Translations under genes and position numbers: made by a program
Shown here: one piece after another, positions 51,401-63,954 of the stretch
How positions within the stretch are numbered: the stretch's first letter is position 1
How the letters are laid out: the number at the start of each line of letters is the position of its first letter
Notes under the pieces: generated by a model
Database searches by the model: none
What the model was told of the DNA's origin: nothing
The model's input: only the letters and a program-made list of their open reading frames with translations
Source: Asterias amurensis
Lineage: Eukaryota > Echinodermata > Asteroidea > Forcipulatida > Asteriidae
Length of the DNA stretch: 64,000 bases
Direction of reading: 5' to 3'
NCBI RefSeq assembly: GCF_032118995.1
Contig: NC_092648.1
Span: 23,650,059-23,714,058, forward strand

Positions 51401-54400
51401 AAGTCGTGAGATAATAATGAAAGAAAAAACACCCTTGTCACACGAAGCTGTACTTGTGCTTTCAGATGCTTGATCCCGAGACCTAAAAATCCTCAAAATC
51501 TAATTCTGAGGTCTCAAAATCAAAGTTGTGGAAACTACGTTACTTCAGAGGGAGCTGCTACTCACAGTGTTTTATACTATCAACAGCTCACCAATACTCA
51601 TTACCAAGTAAGGTTTTTTGCTAATAACTATTTTGAGTAATTACCAATAGTGTCTTCTGCCTTTAATCAAGAAGGGTTTGAAGCCCCTCCCTCCCTTCTA
51701 AATGGCTGTAGCCAACTGTCATGTTTTGCCCTGGACTGTCTTAATGTTTAAGGGGAAGACAAAACCACCTAAATACCGAGAAGTTCCAATATGTAGGGGT
51801 GGAGCATACATTGATTTTACACTGAGCAAAAGCCCCCAACTAATAAACAGCAGTGAAAAAGACGATGCTGTTACCTGAGGGAACTATTCTTCAAGTCAGA
51901 GGTCTGGGTAAGCTGTTGCAGGCCTAAAAGAGACCAATCCCAGCTGTGCCCTTGCATGGGCAGCTAGACCCTTGAGTTCCCTGCCATTGGACGATCAGCT
52001 CTAACATGGTTTGTGTCCCTTTTTCAAAATGTCAATTGTTGGCAGGTATGTTGTATGATGTCACACATCAATGAAAGCCGCTTTCACCCCCCCCCCCCCC
52101 TCCCTCGATGACTTACTGGATCCATTTAGTCACTAAGAAGAAGAAATGACATTTCTATACAAAGTTAAAACACTATGCAAGTGTTTTAACTACGCAGACT
52201 ACGCAGACTACGCAGACTACGCAGAACGCCCTGGTAATACGCCTACATTTTGTGGTGACCCATGGAGCAATAGGTGACCACATGAAAAACACAATCATTT
52301 TGAAAATATGTGCATTTTTATAAGCGTTTGCCACACGCCCGACAAGTGCCCTAGGGTTTTATTAGCGCTGGAAAGTTGTTAACAAGTGTGCATGCAAAAC
52401 AGCCAATTAGCGTTGATTTTCTGTGTTCCCCTCCCTGGGGTTAGTGACAAGAGGTAACGATACGAGAGAGGTGCCCGCGGTAGGGAGGCTGCAGCACTGG
52501 CTGGGATATAAGCCCTTTGAGATAAGCTGGTGGACACTGACACTGTAAGGTTTGGGTAAATTTGTCTGTATCAAACAGAGAACTAATTATAGTGGTCCAC
52601 AGAACCCTCAAAAAAGGCTAATTGCCTCGTGTCCTGCTAACAACAAGGCTTTGCACTGTGGAACACACTTCCTTTGAGCTCTCTCAATTAAAATCCTTAG
52701 TTTGGGTTTATTTGTAACTGTTTAATAACTCTAAAGCCCCAATTATCCATAATCTGAACATATGGTCATCATTAAAACAGAAGTAAAACTGACTCCAAAG
52801 ATTAGGTGCTTTATCTGAACAAAAAATATCTTTCAGAAATCATACGACCACAGGCATTTTTGAGATGATTGGAAAACGGCCAAATTCAAGGGTTTCTGTA
52901 AGGGATATTCTGCTCTACTCCTGGAAGACCTTCAAAATTTTGGTGTTGATTGGGTCTAATTTGTAGCAAAAATAGCACAACAAAGCCAGTCGTCCCTTCA
53001 AGAAGATTATCGGTCACATGTACAGAACACGTGTTTCACACAATTCACGTACTTCGTGAAGTTCTATTTAGAGATATTTATTTACATGTCAGTTAATTAA
53101 GATGTGAGGTTTCCATTGAATTCTTAGGTGAACCATTAAAAGGATTCGGTTGTGGCTTTGTGTCCTCATTGTTGAGTCTAATCAAAAAATTAAATTGTTC
53201 GGGTCGAGTCTGAGTTACAAGTCGGAAAGATTGCAGTCGGAATCATGTGACACCTAAATTTAAAGATATTCTGGAAAAATAATAATGCAATAGAAAATCC
53301 TGACAGATATTTGTACAAAATTAGGTATAGGGATGAATGAAGAAGAAAACAAATGTATTGGGACCTACATGTTGGTCTCTTTGATTGTAGATGAGAGGTC
53401 CATTTTCCAAAACAAACTAATGTATTTCAAAGGCTTATTTGGTAACAAGCAATGGAGAGCTGTTGATAGTACAAAACAGTGTGAGAAACAGCTCCCTTTG
53501 AAGTAATGTAGGTTTTGATAAAGTAATTTTCCATTAATTATTTTTAATTTGATTTTGATTTTAAGGTCTCGAAATCAAGCATCTGAAAGCACACAACTTC
53601 TTGTGACAAGGGTGTTTCGTCTTCCATTATTATCTTGCAACTTAGACGACAAATTGAGTTTAAATTTTCTCAAGTTTTTTATTTTGTGTATTTGTTGCAG
53701 ATAAACCAAATGAGAAGACTGGTCTTTGACAATTACCAATAGTGTCCAGTGTCTTTAAGCAAAAAGAAACAATAATAAGTAGTTTAACCTTTCTGTGTCT
53801 TCTCGAGTCCCCTAATGGAGGCTGGTTGAAATGTCAATGAAACCCTGAAGCTCACAACTGCTTGAGAAGTTGTATCTAACTCTTCAGATTTCACTCTTCG
53901 ATTCTTTACAAACAAATTAATGTTTGAATAAACCTCGAGTCTGAGTCCCAACTCTGTTTTCTGGGCCCAATTTCATTGAGCTGCTTAGCACAAGAATTTG
54001 CTTAGCATGAAATTTTTTCCTTTATATTAACAGGGTTACCAACCAAATTTCCGTTTGTTGCATATTGCTTGTTACTGGTGTTCAGCTGTTTTTTTGTTTA
54101 TCCTGAAAATCATGTAAAAATTTGGTTGGTAATCCTGTTTTTATCAAGGAAGAAATTTCATGCTTAGCAAATTTTTGTGCTTAGCTGCTCTATGAAATTT
54201 GGCCCAGATGGCCGAGTCTTCTTCATTGATCGAGTTATCGATAATGTGGCTCAAGTTGGACTTGAGTTTGAGTCAAGAGTCAAACAAAACTGTGCTGATC
54301 AATTTCTTGAAGCAAAACTTTTTGTGACCGAATTTACAAAGAACTTATTTTACTCCTGGTTTTTGTCATTTCTGTTTTTCTTGTTGCACTTCTGAGTCAT

Positions 54401-57400
54401 GATTTATTACAATCAGTTTCAATGTACTCAGGCCTGATGTACTGGAAGAGTTATCGTCAGGGCCTGATAGTCTTGGTTTTACACCTATTGGGTCTTTGTA
54501 TGATGTGTTGAATTAAAAAGCCTCAAAGTTGTCAACAATAATGTGGCAATAGTAGCTGAATTATTACATGATATGTGTAGTATGCTTATCAATGAAGTGC
54601 AATGACATTGTTTTGTTTTTTACACAAACATTACATCTAGCACTTTTTACACTACCTACATGAACATGTACTAGACCTTGGATATTTGCAACTTGGTAGC
54701 ATGTGTAAAAAGTCTTATAGATTAAAACTGACCCAGAGATTCCTTTCACACTGCAATATCTAACAAAGAGAAACATTAGCCAAGTTCCATACTAACACTG
54801 AGATTGGTGGATTAACCCTGGTCCTTGGCAGGGTTAAATTTTTCACGGATGAGGCCAGTGCTGTGTTTGTTAATCAGGGGAGTTTTTAGTCCTGAGAAGT
54901 GTAGTGTGAATGCCAACGCTCCACTTAATCCAAATTATCTCTGTATTAAACATTCTCAGGATTAGAGTGTAGTGTGGAAGTGGCTTATGTGGCATAAAAT
55001 TAGAAAATGTGTTCAAGGCATGTAGCTGCTTAGCCTAATTCAGTTCTTGTTTTTCTAAACCCCAATAAAGGAAACTACAGTCGTCAGTTCCAAGAAGAAA
55101 CCTCCTCTTGAAAGCCGTCAACGATGCTGCGAAGCAAAGTATCAAATCAAGGCTCACTCTTGAAAAGCCAGCACCAGGTCTGGTATCCCGCTCAAAGATG
55201 ATGGAACTATCCGAGCGAGATTATGACACCCAGGAGTTTATCACAGTTTCAGACAGCTCAACCTCACAGCAGGTGGAGGAATATTATGCTGATGATGAGG
55301 AGCAAGGTGGGAATGTTTTTAATTATTAAAGGCACTGGACACCTTTGGTAATGCGCCGTATTTTTGACCACATGAGGGCGCTTTCAAACATACTTGTTTC
55401 ACTTCCTGGGGTATATTCATTCAAACCCAAAACAGTTATTAAAGACTGGAACACGTTCCACCACAGACATCATGGACAATAAGACTAAAAAAGGAGACGA
55501 TACAATCCACCTCTCAAGCAACTTAAACTATTGCGCAACAAAAGTGAAAGAGCTCCTATTAAAATTGGGCAGGGCGAACGGCTTATACCCCTGGAAGTGA
55601 TGAAAATACTATTGAGATTGCCCTCACCCGGTAAAAAATACAGCGCATTGACAGAGATCAGTATTCTCACCAACAAACAATATCTACTAGATGGTCTCTC
55701 AACTAAGTCAAGCAGTTTTCTCTGGGTTCTGTTTCTAATAGTAAACGTCATAAAGGAACACTAGTAAAGAATTGAACTAATAATAACTCTTACACTGTGT
55801 GCTGTTTAATGTCAGATGACAATGAGGTGCTTGATACTAGACAAATCTGTATGGAAACAGAAATGCCATCCCAACCAGTGATCTATGTTATACGAGATGA
55901 GAATGTAGTGAAGAAGGCGGAGCAGCCTACCTATACACCAACTCCAGGGGTAGTTGACAGCAGCCATAGGTGAGTTTTACTGTACAGACCCCCCCATGGC
56001 ATTACAACCATGAGTAGTTTCAAATTAATCAACGTCACAAACTGACATATCAATGGGAAGTGTAGATTGGTCAAAGTTTACATCATGGCTGCATGGCTAT
56101 ATTGACGAACCAAGCCCCAAGCCATTTTGTGGTCCCCTGCCCTTAGTGCAGGTTAAACGTTGCTGTACTCTGGTCATGGTCGAGTGCGAGCAGACATACT
56201 CTCGATGGACTTGATTGTAAGTCCAGCCTGTGTGTGTTGAGCTGCCCTCCAAACACCTGTCCTCATCACCAGTGACTGCATTTATCACAGTTGCCCTGGC
56301 TAGCAGTCCCTAAAGGAGCAAGACAGTCTGGTCAAACAATAGCTGATTGACACCACTTGTACCATTTATGCATTTAAACATAGCCTTGTAGACACTTTCC
56401 TTTTTGATTGTATCATCTGTAAACATATATCCGTTTCACCTTCCTACAGCGAGACCTCCCCCACTAGACCAGTGAGCCCCAAATTCATCGTCACGTTAGA
56501 AGGTGCTGTTAAAGCCAACACCAAGCAGAGGAAGTCAGCCAGGGTGGCACCTCGTCTCTCCTCCTTCACCAGGACCATCGACAACAGCTCCATGTATGCT
56601 GACTTTGTCAACATGCAGCAGCAGCAGCAGCAGACACAGCAGGCAGAAGAGGAGCATGTACTGCAGCAGCGGTTGCAGCTAGCGCAGCAGGAAGCCGCTC
56701 TACTGCAGCAAAAGAATCAACTGCTTGAACAGCGGGCTTTGCAGGATTACTCCATGGAAGAAGACATCCACGTCTATTCAAGACAGACACATCATCCTGA
56801 AAAAATGCATGAAGAAACACAAGGTAGATTGGGCTGTGTGGCTGTGTTGTTGTTTTTTACAGGTTTTTTTAGCTTGTGTTATGCTTAAGTGCATAATATT
56901 ATTTTGGGGGATCAGTTTGTCATTTTCTGAAGCAATTCTTCTTTTGCTTGTCAGGTTTTAATTTTGGCCTCATTGTCTGGTTCATGAGTACATGAAACTT
57001 TGGTCACCTTTTGCCAATCATTTGTCAACATTATCAAAATAAATTTTGTTTTGTGTCTTAACTAAGATTTTTTCCTTGTATGTACTGTGAATTAAATTTG
57101 ATGAGGTAAATGATACCAGTGTGTATTTATGAAGTTTCCAAGGTTCTGCTTTTACCTTGGCTTCGCAACCAAAGTTAATAATAGAAATGAAATGGAGTAT
57201 ACATGTGCATGATTTGTTTTGTTTTTATTTTAATTATCACCGATTGTAAACGGAATTTATTTTAATTTTTTTTAAACTTACAGAGCAGTTTGAGAAGGAA
57301 GAGGTTAGTCCCGTAAAGAAAGAACTATCAACCAACGAACGCTGTTTGTTTTGGCCTGCCTGCAGGAAAGGTAGTGACTGCATATACGTTCATCCAACAA

Positions 57401-60400
57401 CACCTTGCAGGTTGGTTATCCCTTTTCTATTCACAGAACATTTTCGGTTTGAAATATTTAATGTTTTTTACTCTTAATGTTTTTATATGGAGCTGATCAA
57501 CTCATCTAATTACCTTTTAAGGATCCTGTATCAGAGTAATTAACCAAGAACTTTAATATTGTCTCTCGATTGCCAACAGGACCTTCCCAAAGTGTAAATT
57601 TGGAGACAAATGCTTATTTATCCATCCCAACTGCAAGTACGGTGCCCGCTGCAGCAGAACCAACTGTCCGTTCACCCATGCAACAAGGAAACAAGTATCT
57701 CAGGGTCCAGTCAGCCCGACCCTTATTGTCGCACCTACACCAGGTAACTATTCCTGCTCTATCTTTAATTCAATTCAAGAATACATTTATTTCCATACTA
57801 ATAAAAGAATAACGACAGTTACATTTATTTACAGAGTAAAGCAAAACATATCATTACGTAACTGTAAACATAAATAAATAAACTTACAAAAATATCTTAT
57901 GTGTTGATTGGTTACTACTCAAGAAGAGACATTTGGCCAGGGTGTTACCGCAGACCACCATGCAAAGTTTCAAATCCTAGTGTGACACTGACTTTGTAAA
58001 TGTAGTCGTCGATATTGCAACACAAATTACTGGAGATCAGGTATCCTATCACAACAAAAATCTGGATCACAACAAGCATCTTGATGCTTTCGGCACTCGG
58101 ACCCTTGCAACCCCCCCCCCTTTTCTGGTTTTGATTTGAGTATTAATAAAGCGAAGAGTATGTGCACTGCTGATGTGCAACAGGCACAAGAATCTTCCCA
58201 AATTTGTCCGGATTTCCAGATTTTTCACTTAAAAACATAATTTATTTCCTCTGAGTTCAGTGTAAATTTGAATTAATAATCGGGGGGTAGGTCCTAAAGG
58301 TGTAAGGTCAAACTTTGGATATAAGTGAAATTGAACTTCCGTCGCCCGATAAACTAAGGCATATTAGTATTGAGAAACGGCATTGTTTGTCGGATTTGAA
58401 AAGGGAATGGGTGTGCGTCCACATTATTTATTACATGCATTGCGTACACTTCACTAGAATATACATCTGTGGAGAATTCGTCAGCAAGTACATGTTCTGT
58501 ACATGTACAAAGATTTATCTCAATCAAATTCTCACTACATTATGTAGACGATGAAGAACAGTCCTACTTGTGTTTTTTCTGTGTTAAACGCGATGTATGC
58601 ACCTTATACAAAAAAACTATCATTGCCAATCATGACTAGCTCTTCGCTCCTTATTAAGTTTGATCCTTTTTTAAGGCTAAATTGGAATTGAGTCCTGCCA
58701 GCAATTGCTTAGGATAGGCTAAAAATACCATCCCACCCCCCCCCCCACATGCCTGTTTAAATTAGAAAATTGCTCAGGTTTGTGGAAGATCGCGGAGCAT
58801 TAAAGTAAGCTTGACAATGTAAGTGTTTTCTAAAGAGGGCGCTGAGATTGGCAAGAGGTCCCTGGAGCTTGGCTGTGTAGAGCCTAGTTATCTCAAAGTC
58901 AATCAAATCTGGTATCAGGTTTCATTTAGAATGATGGGTAATTTCAGACGGGATTGTGACAGTCGAGTAATCTTCAGGAGTGGGCTTTTTTTCCTTTTCC
59001 GACCACAAACCCGCTGAGATGTTATTGTCCATCTCTATGGTGTTTTTCTGTGATATTTCTGTTTTATCAATACCTGAAGGTAGTTGACGTCAGTGTGTGT
59101 TTTTTTTCCTTTCTTTTTTCAGTCCACATAAAATCCAATACTTTAACATCCTTTAGGTATTGGATGAAAGGATTTAACACTATTGGTTTAAATTGCCCAG
59201 TAGAGATATAAATCAAATGAAGTATTTAAATGCAACTCATGAAGTGTCCATGCTTTAAGAATATTACAAATTATAAGTAATCTTGAAATTTTAAATAGAT
59301 TGCATTTGTTAGTTATGATAACAATTTCTTGAGTTGAGAGTAAACAGTTTTACGAAACAAGTATCCTTAAAAAAGGTAGGGGAATAATGTGCACCGGGAG
59401 CTGCCAAATGCAGGTCATTGAGTTTCATTTGAAACCAAACGCCTTTTCCCTTTACAGAGCCAATTCCCAGGAAATAAAGAATTTTCTGAGGAATTTTAGC
59501 CCCTCTGCTGACTATGTTCTTTTCACACCGTTCCTATCAGCATCATTATTTTCAGGAAGCGTCTTAGACACTTCTTGTTCACAACATGCTATATTGTATT
59601 TCTCCAATCTTGAGTTCTTTGATGTCCTTTGTAAAAGCGCTCTAAAAAATATTTTTTTATTATTGGTAAGTTTATCTGGGCTCTATTTAAATTTCTTTAG
59701 AAATGTTTTTATGAAATATATATCGCTAGATGTAGCCTACAAATGTTGACAGTTTATAGCTGCTTTTCTTGAGGGGAAACCCAGGGGCAATATAATGCTC
59801 CAGGGATGACTGTTGGAGGGAAGCTAGAATTACCTTACCATGAATAAGAAAGCAGTCAATATTTTCTTGAAACCACCCTTTGCTAAGATTCTTACACAAG
59901 GTAGAAAGATTCTTGCAACAATAAAGCAGAACCAATACAAAGCTGTTCTATCCTTTCATGGGGCTAGCTCACAGGACCCATTATGGACTAGCTGCAGCGA
60001 TTGCACTTTTGCAGGTATTCTTTAAAGTGTTTATGCAGCTTTTAAGTATAAATAGAAAGCTCCATGTGATTTGTGCAGGATATATTTGTTTGCTGTATTA
60101 TTCTGAGGGTAAAATGTGACCTTATTCCTCCGGCAACCATGTCCACTTGTACATAGTTTGATTTATCACAATTTATACCTCTCCTTCTATATAAGAGACT
60201 TGAGTACCTTGTTGGTAGACACGTGCGCTAGATTTTATTATCATTATAGAAGCCATCTGGGAATGAGGTGAGCTTGGTTTTAGAATCTACGCAGGAAATT
60301 TTGAAAGTCTGGATTAGTCTTTTACTTTATTGCCAAGGCTGAAAATGTTAATGTTAAGACCGAAATATTTGAGAGAAATAAAACATACTGAATCTTATTT

Positions 60401-63400
60401 GTCTCTGGTTCTGAATTAAATTTTTATTCTAATGCATGACTGGTGCAAGACATGGAAGGGTAGGTTTTAACAAAGGATCGTAAACACAATGTAACTCCAC
60501 CCAACCACATGAATCACAAGTTCTTTCTCTTTTTAAATCTGGCCTCCATGGCCACTAGCCACCAGCCAGTGTTGATTAGTTTGGATAGAACGGTTCACCT
60601 GTATATTTTTTATCCATCATCTTTGTGAAATGTTTTACTTTTACTAGTATTTCTTTGTTTTCTTTGGTTGTAGTTGAGTTTGTCCCTTGTCTTTCCGTTT
60701 TGATGTGTGAACAAGGGTCCCCATTTAGTGTGTCTGTTTGGGGTTTCCCTTTTGCACCGATGTCATTTTTTAAATGTATTTGTGCAATGAAGGTAAAAAA
60801 ATAAAATAAATAATAAACAACAGGATAATATATAGACGATGTGACTTATGTTTACATTCCAACCGCCCTCTGTTGACAAAACACTGTATACGTCATGTTT
60901 TGCAGCGCAAAAAGACGCGTAGGCACGGTAAAATTGCATAAACTTTCCAGCCGGCTGCCAAAACACAGAGGTTTTGCCTGGCGGTATGCACGCAAGTTAT
61001 GTTATGGTTTTCGTCTATATGTAAATAAACTACTGGACTGTAACAACTATAACCAACAGTGAAACAATAAAACCTTAGCTTTTATAGTTTGCAACAGCTA
61101 ATGATTTTGTTTATATGGTTTTTTTTTTCAGTGCCTCAGAAAGTTGCCAAAGTGTGCAGATTTCACCCAAACTGCACAAATGTCAACTGTTCTTTCCTTC
61201 ACCCAAAGGTAAGGCCATTTTACAACGCGTACAACTCACTGTTGTATGAACCCTGTATGATAGACATCATCATTTTATAATGAACTTAATCTTTTACTTC
61301 TTCCAGACAGAAATGCTGTAGTTTATTATTTAATTTATTATGTGTGTACAAACATTGCTTTGGAGTGCAGTACTTCTGAAAGATATGCTGGTTGGTTCCC
61401 TTATATAGCAACAGAACTCACAGTATGGAACTCCCACATGCAACTAAATATATGGTGCCTAAATATAGAGCTAAATGAATCAATAGTAGATTGGAGCTTA
61501 TATTTGCTTATGTCTACTATGTCTACTATGTGGAATAGCGAGGGATCCCTGGTTTTAAGATGGTGTATTTCATAGTGGGCTTTCAATGTAAAGGAGGTTC
61601 GTCATGATACCCTGTGCATTTTTGTAATGTTTTATGTTTTATCATATTTATATATATTTTTTTCTCTTGATGTGGAGTTATACTACTCCGTTTATTCAAC
61701 AACAATTATCAGCAACAGCATACATCAATACAACAAGCTCCAATACATACTGTTATTATATGACAGATTAAATGAGCTATGGGTTGTAATACATAGAAAT
61801 TAAAATTGATAACATACAAACAAGAACAAGAGACATAAATATTTATATATACATTTTAACGTGACCTAATCATATTTATATTTATTGTCACCTTTATAGA
61901 TGTATTTATGTATCCCCTGTTTTGCGTTGTTGCCATTTTTATCTGTGTAATTTAAACTCTAATTCACCTTTTGTGCTGCCATTTGGTTGTTTTAAAATTA
62001 ATTACATTTTGAGTTTGTCATCAAGAAGTTGTGCAACAGTGTCCACATTTATTTGAGGATTGTTGTAGATTTGTTACTTCATGTATCTCATTTTGAATAC
62101 TTCTCTATTGCTAGCAATGCGGTGTCTTCATTTGATGTGAAATGTTTGTGTACAGTCGACTCCCGTTATTACGAGCTCTCGTCCTGTATTGACTCTGGTC
62201 TATGTCTTCTATTATTAAACACAGTTGAACTAGATTTAGGCTTGGAGTTTTGTCCCTCGTAAAAGCATTTCATATAACATTTGAGTAGGTGCACTTATTG
62301 TGCATCTGTCGTACGTCATTCCCTGTACAGGAACTAAAGACTGCAAAAGCTACCTGCAGAAAATTGCTTGTCATGCCCTTGTATATGTTTTTTTCATTTA
62401 AACATCCTGGGACTAAATTGATCCAAACATAGAAATTCATCGCTATGATTAGCTTTGAAACCGGAAGTGTTGGACAGCACTCGAAATAATCAAACCTCCT
62501 TTTTACACAATAATAGATAATGATAATAATATCGAAGTCTTATATAGTGCACGTAACTACCAAACAAGGTACTCAAGGCGCTGAGTATATAAACTTTTTC
62601 AGAAAGATAGGTAATTGCAGTGATGGATTCCGAGACCAAATAGATGCTTTTGTGTGATATTTTGATGTAAACATATTTTGTTGATAGAAATGTATTCTCG
62701 TTTTGCATTTCTTTTTGTTTTGATTTGTTTTTGTTGACATATGTGAATCAATGTTTCCTCTTTCACAAGGTTAATACCTAACTTGACTCTGGAGCCACTC
62801 TTAAATGTTTGGTTAACATCCAGGTTGCTAGTTTCAGGGCAATACTGGGTTTTTTTACAGGCTTTTCTTGATTACATAGGCCTACATATAAAGCTCTTTT
62901 AATGTTAACGTCTGTGTGAAATTTAAATTGTACATTCCTTCAGTCAAACCATGAAACCGACACATGTGTTAAAAAACACTAAGCATAGCGATTTGTGTAC
63001 AAAGGATTAAATTACTGTTAACAGTTCAGCAAGTTTGAGGACCTAATGTAATAGTTTCATAGTAACACTAATTAGCATAATGGCCATATCACTAGAATTG
63101 CAATTTTGGGGCAAAAATAAATAATAGTTCTAAAACTTATAATTGTGCCCTAATCTTGTTGACATGCTCTAGGGCGCTGAACAAATAGCTCTATAGTAAA
63201 CAAATATACAGGTGCACTTGTATAGACAACCTGAATTATTTATAACAACAAGAGTAAAAATTCTTGAAGAACCTTTATATATACTTTCTTTTGATTTTGT
63301 GATAGCTTCTCATTTATATGTAATGTATTTTCTTGATTCCTGCAGATGTGTATGTACGGTCGAGCTTGTACTAGGTCTGGTTGTCTCTTCACTCATCCCA

Positions 63401-63453
63401 AAGTGGCAACTGGTGCCGCCCTTAAATGGACGAAGCAATCGCATATAAGGTGA
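45744..63453 (+). CDS. ZC3H14: ZC3H14 (nuclear poly(A)-binding CCCH zinc-finger protein, Nab2 family), 13 coding exons
   Basis: Exons: 45744-45782, 47686-47728, 48335-48449, 48966-49440, 50255-50382, 50855-51010, 55071-55306, 55816-55969, 56450-56823, 57284-57410, 57580-57743, 61132-61208, 63346-63453 (stop TGA 63451-63453). Phases agree throughout; the total is 731 aa (human 736). Residues 1-75 form the PWI-like domain (ELPDYIMVMVANKK, LSLFLGNNT). Basic stretches lie near residues 82-105 and 225-232 (RKRK). SPKFIVTLEG starts exon 9, followed by a Q-rich coiled coil around 503-550. Five CCCH fingers span 594-713, and the tail ends ALKW-like, as in vertebrates. Known of the family: it binds polyadenosine RNA in the nucleus and speckles and limits poly(A) tail length. 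The gene is intact. The weakest junctions are the exon 5 donor (gtttgc) and the exon 7 acceptor (55,095 is an alternative). The 5' and 3' UTR limits are not visible. Confidence 0.93.
45990..46344. mobile_element. Palindromic MITE, ttccgtatggcgccaccac family, ZC3H14 intron 1
   Basis: ggataactttccgtaag on the left and gtggcgccatacggaaagtt on the right, with two internal copies of the same motif (46,110 and 46,222). Begins about 210 bases after ZC3H14 exon 1. Confidence 0.7.
46817..47453 (-). mobile_element. tRNA-derived SINE (interrupted), ZC3H14 intron 1
   Basis: On the - strand the head has A-box-like tggctgagtggtt and B-box gggttcgaatcccgg, followed by the body and a (aat/att)n tail. It is split by the 292-bp TTAA MITE. 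Confidence 0.8.
46909..47200. mobile_element. TTAA-type MITE (292 bp) inserted in a SINE
   Basis: TTAA duplications at 46905-46908 and 47201-47204. TIR aggaacacattgccttggat mirrored by atccaaggcaatgtgttcct, with similarity extending about 85 bases inward. The uninterrupted SINE sequence (ccctttaatctttctcagc-like) is known from the copies at 10.8 and 22.8 kb. Confidence 0.9.
47870..47955 (-). repeat. tRNA-like sequence (SINE head), ZC3H14 intron 2
   Basis: The - strand reads caatggtctagttggtaaaa ... gtgggttcgaatcccactcc, with A- and B-box order. The stems are imperfect and it sits in an intron, so it is probably a SINE head, not a working tRNA gene. Confidence 0.55.
48026..48178. mobile_element. 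Second copy of the AGGCCTGGAAT repeat, ZC3H14 intron 2
   Basis: agcctggaaaac ... gaaattccaggtct, with interior caaaagtttcccattgactt and aagtgccctgtacaaaa. Confidence 0.6.
48471..48691. mobile_element. Palindromic MITE, GGGCCCAATT family, in ZC3H14 intron 3
   Basis: agggcctaatttcatggctc ... agccatgaaattgggcccc; begins about 21 bases after the exon 3 donor. Confidence 0.8.
49450..49895 (+). mobile_element. SINE with (att)n tail, ZC3H14 intron 4
   Basis: Contains cttgagcaagacacttaacc, cttcggatgggacgtaaagc, cgccttgagtacctttttgg, gcgctatata and an (att)n tail. The cttgagcaaga core resembles the tRNA-derived SINE family above. Open frames across it belong to the repeat, not to the gene. Confidence 0.8.
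50435..50683. mobile_element. Palindromic MITE, GGGCCCAATT family, in ZC3H14 intron 5
   Basis: tgggcccaatttcatgactc ... ccatggaattgggcccta-type ends, with repeated gcttac/gtaagc interior pairs. Confidence 0.8.
51291..51662. mobile_element. TTAA-type MITE in ZC3H14 intron 6
   Basis: TTAA at 51287-51290 and 51663-51666. Left tgacactgggtacctttggt, right ccaatagtgtcttctgcct. Confidence 0.85.
53441..53754. mobile_element. TTAA-type MITE in ZC3H14 intron 6, left-truncated
   Basis: Interior ggtaacaagcaatggagagc and right end caatagtgtccagtgtct then ttaa. Confidence 0.75.
53961..54207. mobile_element. Palindromic MITE, GGGCCCAATT family, in ZC3H14 intron 6
   Basis: Best-preserved copy: ctgggcccaatttcattgag ... 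ctatgaaatttggcccag, with the interior taccaaccaaattt mirrored by aaatttggttggta. Almost the whole element could fold into one hairpin. Confidence 0.88.
56450..56823 (+). CDS. ZC3H14: ZC3H14 exon 9: conserved SPKFIVTLEG block plus Q-rich coiled coil
   Basis: The exon opens phase 2 and reads SETSPTRPVSPKFIVTLEGA, matching the SPKFIVTLDG block just before the finger region in vertebrates. After a basic, Ser-rich stretch comes a CAG-rich tract coding six consecutive Gln, then alternating L/Q/E heptad-like sequence (LQQRLQLAQQEAALLQQKNQ) suggesting a coiled coil. The CAG tract may vary in length between alleles. Confidence 0.88.
57284..63453 (+). CDS. ZC3H14: ZC3H14 exons 10-13: five tandem CCCH zinc fingers
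   Basis: Fingers by residue: ZF1 C594-C600-C606-H610 (CX5CX5CX3H), ZF2 C615-C621-C627-H631 (CX5CX5CX3H), ZF3 C634-C640-C645-H649, ZF4 C679-C685-C690-H694 and ZF5 C698-C704-C709-H713 (all three CX5CX4CX3H). No ligand is missing. ZF1 is on exon 10, ZF2 is split by the 10/11 junction after its first Cys, ZF3 is on exon 11, ZF4 on exon 12 and ZF5 on exon 13. Spacings match the vertebrate five-finger RNA-binding array, which recognises polyadenosine. Introns 11 (3.4 kb) and 12 (2.1 kb) separate the last fingers. Confidence 0.93.
57744..61131. other. ZC3H14 intron 11 (3.4 kb)
   Basis: Splits ZF3 from ZF4. Contains C-runs near 58,110 and 58,735, a SINE fragment near 60,185-60,245, and no exon-like sequence that I can support. 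The 120-codon frame at 59,387 has no conserved features. Confidence 0.6.
61209..63345. other. ZC3H14 intron 12 (2.1 kb)
   Basis: Splits ZF4 from ZF5. T-rich, with a reversed SINE fragment at 62.5 kb; otherwise nothing recognised. Confidence 0.6.
62500..62645 (-). mobile_element. 3' fragment of the SINE seen at 49.5 kb
   Basis: Reverse complement of its 3' part: gataatgataataat, tcttatatagtgcacg, ggtactcaaggcgctgagta. A shorter + strand piece lies at about 60,185-60,245. Confidence 0.7.
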
Positions 63454-63576
63454 ATTCCCCTGTGGCTTGAATTTCTTAGAGGCCCTGGACGCATTTAGTA
63501 ATTGTCAAAGACCAGTGTTCTCACTCGGTGTATCTCAACGTATGTATAAAATAACAGATATGTGAACATTTGTTAA

Positions 63577-63954
63577 AGGCAGTGGACACTATTGGTAATT
63601 GTCAAAGACTAGCCTTCACAGTTGGTGTATCTTAACAAATGCATAAAATAACAAACCTGTGAAAATTTGAGCTCAATCGGTCATCAAAGTTGCGAGATAA
63701 TAATGAAAGAAGAAAACACCTTGTCAAACGAAGTTGTGTGCGTTTAGATGGTTGATTTCGAGACCTCAAGTTCTAAACTTGAGGTCTCGAAATCAAATTC
63801 GTGGAAAATTACTTCTTTCTCCAAAACTATGGCACTTCAGAGGGAACCGTTTCTCACAATGTTTTATACCACCAACCTCTCCCCATTACTTGTCACCAAG
63901 AAAGGTTTTATGCTAATAATTATTTTGAGTAATTACTAATAGTGTCCACTGCCT
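63577..63954. mobile_element. TTAA-type MITE nested inside a relative
   Basis: TTAA at 63573-63576 and 63955-63958 frame aggcagtggacactattggt ... ccaatagtgtccactgcct (378 bp). The host is an older copy of the same family: its left part is 63,477-63,572 and its right part resumes at 63,959 and runs off the window. Confidence 0.9.

Noticed and set aside
59387-59749. 120-codon + frame in ZC3H14 intron 11
   Set aside because: Hydrophobic, T-rich composition typical of random frames; no splice sites or domain.
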